Source: an uncultured Lachnospiraceae bacterium (GTDB lineage: Bacteria; Bacillota; Clostridia; Lachnospirales; Lachnospiraceae). From it: a DNA stretch of 29,590 nt. Positions 14,627-22,706 of this stretch are shown here, one piece after another. The notes beneath the pieces are model-generated. The model had not been told where the DNA came from and did not search any database. It saw only the letters and a program-made list of their open reading frames with translations. Each line of letters begins with the position of its first letter. The stretch's first letter is position 1. The stretch is from positions 5,868 through 35,457 of the forward strand of contig CAJUHG010000003.1 in NCBI GenBank assembly GCA_910586005.1, written 5' to 3'. A program made the translations under genes and the position numbers.

Positions 14627-16372
14627 TTATTCTACATCTAATAAAGCAGACATATCTTCTTCTCCAGTACGAATCTTAACAACTTTTGCCACATCATATA
14701 CAAAAATTTTGCCATCTCCAATATGCCCTGTATAAAGTGTTTTCTTTGCAGTTTCAATTACTTTTTCTACTGGAATATTTCCCACAATAATTTCAAGTTT
14801 TACTTTTGGCAGCAAAGTGGCATCCATTTCAACACCACGATATTTCTCCCCAGCACCACGCTGAATACCACATCCCATTACCTGTGTTACTGTCATTCCA
14901 GTTACTCCTAATTTGTTCATTGCCTTTCTCAACTTATCATATCTTGATAATCTTGCAATAATTACTACTTTGTACATGCCAGTAATATCTTTTGGAATCG
15001 TAACAACTTTAACGGCAGCATCCTTTTGTGCTTGAGATGCATTTTCATACTCAGAAATACCAAGATTTGTATTTTCATTAAATTCCATAGTCATAGTATT
15101 AGAGACATCCATAATACTAAATCCTGAATATGCTGATGCAATCCCATGTTCTAAAGCATCTAATCCCACGATTTCTTCTTCTTCTGTTACACGCAAACCA
15201 ACAACTCCTTTTATCACAAAGAACGTAATTGTAATGGTAACTGCTGTCCAAACTGTCACTACAACTATTCCTAACAATTGTAATCCTAACTGATGAAATC
15301 CTCCTCCATAAAATAGACCATCTATTTCACTACTAGGGGCAGAAGAAGTTGCAAATAATCCAACTGCTAAAGTTCCCCAAATACCATTGAGGCAATGTAC
15401 CGCCACAGCTCCTACTGGGTCGTCTATATGTAATTTGTAGTCTAACAACCATACACCAAATACTACTAACAATCCTGACACTATACCAATTGCAATTGCA
15501 CCAAACGCATCTGTAACATCACAAGGAGCTGTAATTCCTACTAAACCTGCTAAGGATGCATTTAAACACATAGATACATCTGGTTTACCAAATTTTACCC
15601 AAGTAAAAATCATACATACTACTGTTGCAATTGCTGGTGCAATCGTTGTAACCAAGAAGATAGAACCCAACTGTTCAACACTTGTTGCAGCAGCACCATT
15701 AAATCCATACCATCCAAACCAAAGAATAAAACATCCCAAACATCCTAGTGGAAGATTATGCCCAGGAAAAGCATTTACTTTTGTAACTTTACCATCTTTA
15801 TCTGTTGTAAATTTACCAATTCTAGGTCCAAGAATTTTCGCTCCAATCAATGCTGAGATACCACCAACCATATGTATTGCACAGGAACCTGCAAAATCAT
15901 GAAATCCTAATTGTGACAGCCATCCACCACCCCAAATCCAATGTGCTTCAATTGGATAAATCAGTGCTGAGATAATTCCAGAATAAATACAATAAGATAA
16001 AAACTTGGTTCTTTCTGCCATAGCACCAGATACAATTGTTGCTGTAGTAGCACAAAATACAAGGTTAAATACAAAATTTGAAAAATCAAAATTTTGATAG
16101 GATGTAAAAATATCAAATCCTGGTTTTCCTATAAATCCTAACAGGTCTTCCCCTAATAAAAGTGAAAATCCAATTAAAATAAACATTACTGTACCAATAC
16201 AAAAATCCATAAGATTTTTCATTAAAATATTACCACTATTTTTCGCTCTAGTAAAACCAGCTTCTACCATTGCAAAACCAGCTTGCATCCAAAATACCAA
16301 TGCTGCACCTATTAAAAACCATACTGCAAAGGTTTGCTCACTCACCAAACGAATTATTGCTTCTTCTTTCAT
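14627..16372 (-). CDS. Ammonium transporter fused to a P-II signalling domain (Amt-GlnB/K fusion)
   Basis: A 581-residue protein. ATG 16372 is chosen because AAAGGAGG precedes it by seven bases. Residues 1-415 form an 11-helix Amt channel with the twin pore histidines His167 (CAIHMVGG) and His326 (VAVHCLNG). A linker (about 416-465) leads to a complete P-II domain (466-581) that aligns with E. coli GlnB without gaps: T-loop KYRGVEM (508-516 region), TGHIGDGKIF (548-557) and RTGEED at 568-573. The T-loop Tyr51 equivalent is Met516, so uridylylation at that site is impossible; Tyr46 is kept as Tyr511. Energy and 2-oxoglutarate sensing by the fused domain, gating its own channel, is inference from family behaviour. 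Glutamine synthetase III lies directly upstream. Confidence 0.95.
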   Translation of the reverse strand: MKEEAIIRLVSEQTFAVWFLIGAALVFWMQAGFAMVEAGFTRAKNSGNILMKNLMDFCIGTVMFILIGFSLLLGEDLLGFIGKPGFDIFTSYQNFDFSNFVFNLVFCATTATIVSGAMAERTKFLSYCIYSGIISALIYPIEAHWIWGGGWLSQLGFHDFAGSCAIHMVGGISALIGAKILGPRIGKFTTDKDGKVTKVNAFPGHNLPLGCLGCFILWFGWYGFNGAAATSVEQLGSIFLVTTIAPAIATVVCMIFTWVKFGKPDVSMCLNASLAGLVGITAPCDVTDAFGAIAIGIVSGLLVVFGVWLLDYKLHIDDPVGAVAVHCLNGIWGTLAVGLFATSSAPSSEIDGLFYGGGFHQLGLQLLGIVVVTVWTAVTITITFFVIKGVVGLRVTEEEEIVGLDALEHGIASAYSGFSIMDVSNTMTMEFNENTNLGISEYENASQAQKDAAVKVVTIPKDITGMYKVVIIARLSRYDKLRKAMNKLGVTGMTVTQVMGCGIQRGAGEKYRGVEMDATLLPKVKLEIIVGNIPVEKVIETAKKTLYTGHIGDGKIFVYDVAKVVKIRTGEEDMSALLDVE

Positions 16373-16417
16373 AATTTTTCCTCCTTTTATGCAAATGTAC
16401 ATACATAATATCTCTTG

Positions 16418-16507
16418 TATATTTGCGCATTATATTTTTATTTCATAGAAAAAACATATAATTTAATACTTCACAGTAACATAGTATTTCCTATGAAATA
16501 AAAAAAG
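16418..16507. repeat. R1 tail copy f in the amt leader
   Basis: TTTGCGCATTATATTTTTATTTCATAG opens the element; the long imperfect stem is about 16440-16454 with 16483-16498, flanked by T- and A-runs. It sits between the likely amt promoter and ATG 16372, so read-through or attenuation at this stem could affect amt. That effect is inference. Confidence 0.65.
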
Positions 16508-16629
16508 CAATACCTTTCCGTTATCCACAGCTTTGTGGCTCCACAAAAGTATCACTTTTTGTTCACAATTTATTCATTTTACATTCAAAAAACTTTCATT
16601 TAAGCAACATGAAAACTTCATTTCTTTTG

Positions 16630-16657
16630 CATATAATAAAAACATATCCAATGACAA
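16630..16657 (-). promoter_or_regulatory. Possible promoter of the Amt-P-II gene
   Basis: On the minus strand TTGTCA (16657-16652) and TATATG (16635-16630) are 16 bases apart. The leader to ATG 16372 would be about 250 bases long. Confidence 0.35.
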
Positions 16658-16702
16658 TATCCAGTAATTAAATTACTATTTGAATAAACTTTTTCATAAT
16701 AA

Positions 16703-16730
16703 ATGCCAGGTAACGGAGGTTGCCTGGCAT
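16703..16730 (-). terminator. Hairpin after glnN, probable terminator
   Basis: ATGCCAGGTAAC (16703-16714) pairs with GTTGCCTGGCAT (16719-16730), 12 bp with one G-U and loop GGAG. On the minus strand the tail is TTTATTATG, a weak T-run; on the plus strand CCTCCCTATTTTTTAG follows. The loop GGAGG can alternatively pair with the nearby CCTCC. Confidence 0.55.
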
Positions 16731-16784
16731 CCTCCCTATTTTTTAGTATTTTTAAATTATATTTTTATTTAAATCTTTCATTAT

Positions 16785-18899
16785 CTATACTTCAAAAATT
16801 AAGTCACCATAAGATGGCATTGGCCATATTTCTTTATCCACAATCATTTCTAATTTATCCACAGGTGAACGCAAAGCATCCATAGCTGTTTTTACATCGT
16901 CACGATAGCAGATTGCCTGTTCTCTAACCGTTCCTATGATAGCTGCTTTTTCTGTAATTTGTGTTAATTCCATTAAAGCTGCTTTTGCTTCTGCCAATAG
17001 ACTAGATACTTCTTTTAACAAATCTGTTTGAACACTGATATCTGCATCACATGCAGTTTTAACAGAATTAATAGATGTAGCAAGTGCTGTAGTGTATCGA
17101 ATAACAGATGGAATAATCTGCTTTCCTGCCATATCAATCATAGTTCGTGCCTCAATATTAATAGCCTTTGCATAATTCTCATAAAGAATCTCTGTTCTAG
17201 ATTCTAGTTCTGCTTTAGTAAATACATTAAATTTCTCAAATAAAGCAACTGATTTTTCTGTAATCAAAGCAGGCACAGCATCCACCATATTCTTAATATT
17301 AGGAAGCCCTCGACGTTCTGCCTCTTCTACCCATTCCTGGGAATATCCATTTCCATTAAACACAATTCTCTGATGTGCAGTTGCCTGTTCCTTGATTAGA
17401 TTATGCACTGCCATTTCAAAATTTTCTGCCTTTTCTAAAATATCACATGCATCAGAAAATGCTTCTGCAACAATAGTATTTAACACAACATTTGGTGGTG
17501 CAATGGAATCGTTAGAACCAACCATGCGAAATTCAAATTTATTCCCAGTAAATGCAAAGGGAGAAGTACGGTTTCTATCTGTTGCATCTTTCATAAAGTC
17601 TGGCAAAGTTTTCACTCCTGTCTGCAAAACTTCACCCTTTAGACTTCTAGTAGCCTCTCCAGTGCTAATAAGCTGTGATAATACATCTTGTAATTGTTCT
17701 CCAAGATAAATAGAAATAATTGCAGGTGGAGCTTCATTTGCTCCTAATCTGTGATCATTTCCTGCGTCTGCAGCTGATTCTCTAAGTAAATCTGCATGTT
17801 TATCAACTGCCTTTAATATACAGGTTAATACCAATAAAAATTGTACATTTTCATGTGGTGTCTTTCCTGGGTCTAATAAATTAATACCATCATCTGTAAT
17901 AATAGACCAGTTATTATGTTTCCCAGATCCATTTACACCAGCAAATGGTTTTTCATGAAGTAGACAAGTCATTCCATGACGTCCGGCAACCTTTTTCAAA
18001 GTCTCCATAATTAATTGATTATGGTCTACTGCAATATTTGCTTCTGTATAGATAGGTGCCAATTCATGCTGTGCGGGAGCAACTTCATTGTGTTGAGTTT
18101 TTGCACTAACACCTAGTTTCCACAATTCCTTATTGACATCCTTCATATATGCTGCAATACGCTCACGAATCGCACCAAAATAATGATCTTCCATCTCTTG
18201 CCCTTTTGGAGGCATTGCACCAAATAAAGTACGTCCTGTAAAAATTAAATCTTTTCTTTTCAGATATTTTTGTCTGTCAACTAGAAAATATTCTTGTTCA
18301 GGTCCCACAGAAGGAGTAACTTTCTTGGATGTTGTATTCCCAAATAATTTTAATAATCTTAATGCCTGTGTATGGATTGCCTCCATAGAACGAAGAAGAG
18401 GCGTTTTCTGGTCAAGTGCTTCTCCTGTATAAGAACAAAAAGCAGTGGGAATACAAAGTGTTGCACCAGCAGCATCTTGTCTTACAAAGGCTGGAGAAGT
18501 ACAATCCCATGCAGTATATCCTCTTGCTTCAAAAGTTGCTCTCAAACCTCCAGATGGAAAAGAAGAAGCATCTGGTTCTCCTTTGATTAATTCTTTTCCT
18601 GAAAAACTCATCAAAACTTTTCCATTTTGCATAGGTGCTGTAATAAAGGAATCATGTTTTTCTGCTGTTACACCAGTTAATGGTTGAAACCAATGAGTAT
18701 AATGTGTAGCTCCTTTTTCAATTGCCCATTCTTTCATTTCATGTGCAACTACATCTGCTGTTTCAAGATCTAACTCTTTTCCCTCACTTATTACTTCTTT
18801 TAGTTTTTTATAAACCTTTTTTGGCAAACGCTCTTGCATCACTGCATCATTAAATACATTTTCTCCAAAGATTTCTGATACACTAAAATATTCACTCAT
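16785..18899 (-). CDS. glnN: Glutamine synthetase type III
   Basis: A 704-residue protein, the length and type of GSIII rather than the 440-470 residues of GSI. Recognisable blocks: HYTHWFQPLTGVTAEKHDSF near 80-100, NEVAPAQHELAPIYTEANIA, the nucleotide/glutamate site KPFAGVNGSGKHNNWS, and NRTSPFAFTGNKFEFRMVGS. It makes glutamine from glutamate, ammonium and ATP in the cytoplasm as a dodecamer. An AAAGGATG site lies about ten bases before ATG 18899. A weak promoter (TTGATA, 17 bases, GATTAT) may lie near 18930-18965, after the fba terminator. Its product uses the ammonium imported by the neighbouring Amt-P-II fusion, though a hairpin at 16703-16730 suggests separate transcripts. Confidence 0.96.
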   Translation of the reverse strand: MSEYFSVSEIFGENVFNDAVMQERLPKKVYKKLKEVISEGKELDLETADVVAHEMKEWAIEKGATHYTHWFQPLTGVTAEKHDSFITAPMQNGKVLMSFSGKELIKGEPDASSFPSGGLRATFEARGYTAWDCTSPAFVRQDAAGATLCIPTAFCSYTGEALDQKTPLLRSMEAIHTQALRLLKLFGNTTSKKVTPSVGPEQEYFLVDRQKYLKRKDLIFTGRTLFGAMPPKGQEMEDHYFGAIRERIAAYMKDVNKELWKLGVSAKTQHNEVAPAQHELAPIYTEANIAVDHNQLIMETLKKVAGRHGMTCLLHEKPFAGVNGSGKHNNWSIITDDGINLLDPGKTPHENVQFLLVLTCILKAVDKHADLLRESAADAGNDHRLGANEAPPAIISIYLGEQLQDVLSQLISTGEATRSLKGEVLQTGVKTLPDFMKDATDRNRTSPFAFTGNKFEFRMVGSNDSIAPPNVVLNTIVAEAFSDACDILEKAENFEMAVHNLIKEQATAHQRIVFNGNGYSQEWVEEAERRGLPNIKNMVDAVPALITEKSVALFEKFNVFTKAELESRTEILYENYAKAINIEARTMIDMAGKQIIPSVIRYTTALATSINSVKTACDADISVQTDLLKEVSSLLAEAKAALMELTQITEKAAIIGTVREQAICYRDDVKTAMDALRSPVDKLEMIVDKEIWPMPSYGDLIFEV

Positions 18900-19004
18900 C
18901 TACTCAACATCCTTTCTTTTCTTACGAGTAAGCTCGGCGATAATCTTCATTTTGCTTTCGCGTATCAAACTACGCTTTGCAAATTTTCTATTGTTATGAA
19001 TTAG

Positions 19005-19037
19005 AAAAAAGGGTATTCCAAGTTTCTTGGAACACCC
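19005..19037 (-). terminator. Intrinsic terminator of fba
   Basis: GGGTATTCCAAG (19011-19022) pairs with CTTGGAACACCC (19026-19037) with one non-Watson-Crick pair. On the minus strand it is followed by TTTTTTCTAAT. It lies about 145 bases after the aldolase stop. Confidence 0.85.
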
Positions 19038-19180
19038 TTGTTCTACATTTTTTATGTCTGGTAATAAAATACGCTACTTTTCATAAAAAAGCAATAGAAA
19101 TTTTAGAAATATTTTATTTTTTACTATTTCAAACAAATTTATTTATTTTTTCTTCTTTTTTTATTAAAAATTAACAACAC

Positions 19181-20044
19181 TTATGCTTTTCCAACAGAAC
19201 CAAATAATTCCATTTTTTCTTTTACAGTTGCTTTAATTGCTTCTGCGCCTGGAGCCAATAATTTTCTTGGATCAAAACCTTTTCCTGCTAAATCTTTTCC
19301 TGCTTCAATATATTCTCTTGTTGCTGCTGCAAAGGATAACTGACATTCTGTATTAACATTAATTTTAGCTACACCTAAAGAAATAGCTTTCTTAATCATA
19401 TCTTCTGGGATACCTGTACCACCATGAAGTACTAAAGGCATATCTCCCGTTTTCTGCTGAACAGCATCTAACGTCTCAAAGCTTAATCCTGCCCAATTTT
19501 CTGGATATTTTCCATGAATATTACCAATTCCTGCTGCTAACATATCAACACCTAAATCTGCAATTGCTTTACATTCATTAGGATCTGCACATTCTCCAGC
19601 ACCTACAACACCATCTTCTTCTCCACCAATGGAACCAACTTCTGCTTCAATAGACATTCCCTTATCATGAGCAATTTTAACCAATTCAGTAGTTTTTGTA
19701 ACATTTTCATCAATTGGATAATGAGAACCATCAAACATAATAGAAGAAAATCCTGCTTCTACACATTTTAGACATCCTTCATAGCTACCATGATCCAAAT
19801 GAAGTGCAACTGGAACAGTAATATTTAACTCTTCCATCATTCCATTTACCATTCCTACTACTGTTTTATAGCCTGTCATGTATTTTCCAGCACCCTCTGA
19901 TACTCCAAGAATAACTGGGGAATTTAATTCTTGTGCAGTAAGTAAGATAGACTTTGTCCACTCCAAATTGTTAATGTTGAACTGTCCTACTGCATAGTGC
20001 CCCGCTTTTGCTTTCTGTAACATTTCTTTTGCAGATACTAACAT
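19181..20044 (-). CDS. fba: Class II fructose-bisphosphate aldolase
   Basis: A 287-residue zinc-dependent aldolase of glycolysis and gluconeogenesis, cleaving fructose 1,6-bisphosphate to dihydroxyacetone phosphate and glyceraldehyde 3-phosphate. Zinc and catalytic residues are in place: LHLDHGS with Asp84 and His85, GNIHGKYP with His177, and LHGGTG with His207. The GAGECADPNE stretch (about 148-156) is usual for bacterial fructose-bisphosphate members; a tagatose-bisphosphate aldolase is less likely but cannot be fully excluded. GGAGG lies just before ATG 20044. It has a strong terminator of its own and a structured element upstream, so it appears to be a single-gene unit. Confidence 0.94.
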   Translation of the reverse strand: MLVSAKEMLQKAKAGHYAVGQFNINNLEWTKSILLTAQELNSPVILGVSEGAGKYMTGYKTVVGMVNGMMEELNITVPVALHLDHGSYEGCLKCVEAGFSSIMFDGSHYPIDENVTKTTELVKIAHDKGMSIEAEVGSIGGEEDGVVGAGECADPNECKAIADLGVDMLAAGIGNIHGKYPENWAGLSFETLDAVQQKTGDMPLVLHGGTGIPEDMIKKAISLGVAKINVNTECQLSFAAATREYIEAGKDLAGKGFDPRKLLAPGAEAIKATVKEKMELFGSVGKA

Positions 20045-20402
20045 TTCTTTTCCTCCATTTCTGTTTCCCTTTCTAGGGAATACTCTTAAATTTCATTCAC
20101 GCAAACAATAAGTCAAATAACTCATATTACATAGCTTGTGAGATGGTCATATGACCATCTTTGGATACCCAAGAAGGTATGAGTATTGACAAATGCCGCA
20201 AAGTTGATAAGTATTATACTTGATATACACTTATTCAACAAGATTTGACTTACATAAAGACAAATTTTTAGGTACTGTCCAGAAATAGTCAAATACTCCA
20301 CAGCAAGCTTTCTATAAACAAGTTATTTCTGAACAGTTCTCCACTATAGTTTACCTTATTTTTTCCAAAAAGAAAAGGATTTCTAACAACAAATTTTAAT
20401 AA
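20045..20402. other. Gene-free stretch between fba and the lipid kinase gene
   Basis: 358 bases. 20045-20100 is the fba leader (ribosome site GGAGG; no clear promoter). 20109-20337 is the structured element described separately. 20338-20402 is AT-rich, ending at the lipid kinase stop, with no clear terminator. No supported open frame is present. Confidence 0.6.
20109..20337. other. Three-way-junction-like structured element plus hairpin
   Basis: Outer stem TAAGTCAAAT (20109-20118) with ATTTGACTTA (20243-20252), perfect 10 bp. Branch 1: ACTCATA (20120-20126) with TATGAGT (20178-20184), enclosing CTTG/CAAG and the perfect 18-base palindrome GATGGTCATATGACCATC (20142-20159). Branch 2: GTTGATAAGT (20203-20212) with ACTTATTCAAC (20229-20239), one bulge. 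A separate hairpin pairs 20274-20287 with 20324-20337 (13 of 14). It has no T-run. It could be an RNA, a MITE-like mobile repeat or a cruciform site. Confidence 0.55.
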
Positions 20403-21299
20403 TTATGATGGTTTTATCATAATCTGTATTGCCTGTTTTTTATTTTGAATGATTACTTCACTATGGCTTCCCCCATATTCTCCATCTAAAGTCCAAGGAA
20501 TCTCTCCTAAAGATTTCACAGATAATCTCTCTGCTTTAAAGGTATAGATACAATCTGTATTATCTATTAGATTTGTAAGACTCCAAATAATTTCATTTAA
20601 TTCAATGGGATTTTTAGGCATACGAATCAAAGTAATCTCAAACTTTCCATCATCTAATTCTACATTCTTTCCTGTAATATTTTTAAATCCTCCAGTTGAA
20701 ATAGAATTTGTTACCATTCCATAGATAAATTCATCTTCTATTTCTTGTTCTTCACAAGTAATCTGCAAATGATAAGATTGTATGGTATGAAGTCTTCGAA
20801 GTCCTTCTAAGATATATGCTGCATGACCAATGCGATTTTTTAAATCTTGACTAGTAGCATAAGAAACATCTGTAAATAACCCAAAAGCTGCAATATACAC
20901 AAAATAATTATTGTTAAATTTCCCAATATCACAAGCAAAAGGAACACCTTCTGCTGCAATCTTTGCCGCTTGTTCCATACTTTTGGGAATGTTCAGCGAA
21001 CTAGCAAAATCATTGGTACTACCTGTAGGAATATATCCAATTGGAACTTTCTTCTCCCGCTTCATCATTCCAGTTACAGTTTCATCTAAGGTACCATCTC
21101 CTCCACTACAAACAATTCGTTCATATTCTTCTGTATATTCTGCTATTACTTCTATGGCATCCCGTGGATGCTGAGTGGGATGAATCGTAACCTCAAATCC
21201 ACTTTTTACAAACTGGTCTACGATTTCTAGAAGTTTATTCTTTATCTGTCCCTTTCCAGAAAAGGGATTGAATATAAATAATAATTTCTTCCTTTCCAT
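20403..21299 (-). CDS. Diacylglycerol kinase-family lipid kinase (YegS/DgkB-like)
   Basis: A 298-residue protein from ATG 21299; AAGGAGGG precedes it, while the in-frame TTG at 21302 is not needed. The N-terminal nucleotide-binding domain has NPFSGKG (11-17), the family motif SGGDGTLDE (65-73) and PTGSTNDFA; the C-terminal half is the beta-sandwich lipid-binding domain with LDDGKFEI. Members phosphorylate diacylglycerol or related lipids at the inner membrane face and recycle lipid from wall-polymer synthesis. The exact lipid cannot be told. It follows the Crh-like gene by 12 bases and is probably the last gene of the hprK-to-crh run. Confidence 0.92.
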   Translation of the reverse strand: MERKKLLFIFNPFSGKGQIKNKLLEIVDQFVKSGFEVTIHPTQHPRDAIEVIAEYTEEYERIVCSGGDGTLDETVTGMMKREKKVPIGYIPTGSTNDFASSLNIPKSMEQAAKIAAEGVPFACDIGKFNNNYFVYIAAFGLFTDVSYATSQDLKNRIGHAAYILEGLRRLHTIQSYHLQITCEEQEIEDEFIYGMVTNSISTGGFKNITGKNVELDDGKFEITLIRMPKNPIELNEIIWSLTNLIDNTDCIYTFKAERLSVKSLGEIPWTLDGEYGGSHSEVIIQNKKQAIQIMIKPS

Positions 21300-21311
21300 C
21301 AATCCCTCCTT

Positions 21312-21563
21312 CTAGTCTCTTAGAAATTGTCGGATAGATTCCATTGCATCTGCTTCTCGTTCTCCATCTGTTGTAATAATAACTTCTTCCCCTTCTGAAA
21401 GTCCAATACTCATTATTCCCATCATGCTTTTGGCATTAATCTGCTTTCCATTTTTTTTCAAATAAATTTTACATGAATAATAGTTTGCAACCTGCACCAG
21501 CTCTGCTAGTATGCGCATATCTGCACCATTTTTAATTCTTACCTTCATGGTTTCTTGCAACAT
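21312..21563 (-). CDS. crh: Crh-like HPr family protein (Asp15, Ser46)
   Basis: An 83-residue HPr-fold protein. AAGGAGG lies seven bases before ATG 21563. Aligned to HPr, Gly13, Arg17, Ser46 (NAKSMMG) and Gly49 keep their exact positions, but the catalytic His15 is Asp15 and Pro18 is Ile18. It therefore cannot carry the PTS phosphohistidine, while the HprK target Ser46 remains. That is the pattern of Crh, which in Bacillus has Gln15 and acts with CcpA in carbon catabolite control. Position after whiA and rapZ also matches the Bacillus yvc operon. The symbol is given on this basis; a general HPr paralogue with another role is possible. Confidence 0.85.
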   Translation of the reverse strand: MLQETMKVRIKNGADMRILAELVQVANYYSCKIYLKKNGKQINAKSMMGIMSIGLSEGEEVIITTDGEREADAMESIRQFLRD

Positions 21564-21610
21564 AAACCTGCCTCCTTACTTAATGCAGGCGATTTCCGCC
21601 TTACAAATTC

Positions 21611-22570
21611 TTATGGTTTCATAGATGTTAATTTTCTCAACTCCTCGGCTATTTCACTTAACTTTCTTAGCCTGTGGTTTACTCCTGATTTTCCTACTGG
21701 TGGTTCTAAAAGTGTCCCTAATTCCTTTAATGCTGCTTGAGGATTTTGTATTCTAACCAATGCAATTTCTCTTAAATTATCTGGTAAACTATCCAATCCT
21801 CTAATATTTTTAATATAGTTAATGTCTTCTAATTGCTTTACTGCTGCACTAACTGTCTTACTTATATTTGCTGTCTCACAGTTGACCTGACGGTTGACAG
21901 AATTACGCATCTCTTTTAAAATTCTAATATTTTCTAATTCTAAGAGTGCTACATGTGCTTCCATAATATTCAATATATCTACAATTTGTGAGCCTTCTTT
22001 TAAGTATACTACATGATTTTTCTTACGTACAACAATCTTGGCTTCCATACCAAAACTGTTAATAATTTCTATCAGTTGTTTTGCTTTTTCCTCTCCAAAA
22101 CAGACAATTTCAAAATGATAAGATTTTTCTGGATCACTGATAGAACCAGCTGTTAAAAATGCTCCTCTAATAAATGCTCTGCGACAACAAGATTTTTGTA
22201 TCAAAATTCTGTGTACCAATTCTTTACTACGAATATCCTCATTTTTTTCATTGTGCCATTTTACTGCTTGTAGTATCTTTGTAACCCCTTCTTTTCCAGA
22301 TAGAGAAAGCACAAAAGTTCTATTTTTATGAAGATAAATATTTTGACGAACAGTAATGCAAATTGTTACTTGAAATATATTCTTCATCAATACAAAATAT
22401 TTTCGAGCAAGTGATATATTTTCTGTATATACTCTTAAAATACTATCTTCCTTTGTTTCTTCTAATTTTCCTGCAAAACTTAAAATAGCTGCAATTTCTG
22501 CTATTTGACAATGTCTACTTCTATGAATCTGACGCGATAATTCCTCTTTTACCTGACTAGAAAAAGACAT
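21611..22570 (-). CDS. whiA: WhiA, sporulation/cell-division regulator
   Basis: A 319-residue protein starting MSFSSQVKEELSRQ at ATG 22570, after a GGGAGGGG site; the ATG at 22585 overlaps that site and is rejected. The N-terminal two LAGLIDADG-type domains (about 1-200; GAFLTAGSISDPEKSYH near 134-150) lack nuclease function in this family, and the C-terminal helix-turn-helix (about 225-315; LPDNLREIALVR) binds DNA. In Bacillus WhiA influences cell division and chromosome segregation; in Streptomyces, sporulation. The gap to rapZ (136 bases) contains the tandem R2 repeats, and the crh-like gene follows 47 bases later. Confidence 0.95.
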   Translation of the reverse strand: MSFSSQVKEELSRQIHRSRHCQIAEIAAILSFAGKLEETKEDSILRVYTENISLARKYFVLMKNIFQVTICITVRQNIYLHKNRTFVLSLSGKEGVTKILQAVKWHNEKNEDIRSKELVHRILIQKSCCRRAFIRGAFLTAGSISDPEKSYHFEIVCFGEEKAKQLIEIINSFGMEAKIVVRKKNHVVYLKEGSQIVDILNIMEAHVALLELENIRILKEMRNSVNRQVNCETANISKTVSAAVKQLEDINYIKNIRGLDSLPDNLREIALVRIQNPQAALKELGTLLEPPVGKSGVNHRLRKLSEIAEELRKLTSMKP

Positions 22571-22621
22571 TGAATCCCCTCCCATATCTATTAAGTTACT
22601 TTTTATTGTCTGTCCCTATTT

Positions 22622-22703
22622 TATACCTTGTGATACGCCGCATGGCATCATGGGATGCCCCAGAGGGTATACCTTGTGATACGCCGCATGGTATCATGGG
22701 ATG
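22622..22703. repeat. R2 repeat, two tandem copies between rapZ and whiA
   Basis: A full 46-bp unit at 22622-22667 (TATACCTTG, then TGATACGCCGCATGGCATCA, GGGATGCCCC, AGAGGG) is followed directly by a second unit truncated after 36 bases at 22703. The second copy has GGTATCA in place of GGCATCA. The array stops three bases before the rapZ stop codon and occupies most of the whiA leader. The third copy in the window is at 5800-5849. Confidence 0.88.
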
Positions 22704-22706
22704 GGA

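Larger units (their letters stand above)
16373..16784. other. Gene-free region between glnN and amt: terminator, possible promoter, long leader
   Basis: These 412 bases contain, in minus-strand order, a GC-rich hairpin (16703-16730), a possible amt promoter near 16630-16657, two small hairpins (AAAAGT/ACTTTT and TTGTGG/CCACAA between 16530 and 16560), an R1 tail (16418-16507) and the amt ribosome site. No open frame here is supported. Confidence 0.6.

Noticed and set aside
21300..21302. TTG one codon upstream of the lipid kinase ATG as an alternative start
   Set aside because: The ATG at 21299 is correctly spaced from AAGGAGGG and is the simpler start.
22622..22703. Tandem R2 units considered as a CRISPR fragment
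   Set aside because: The units are contiguous with no spacers between them, and there are no cas genes in the window.
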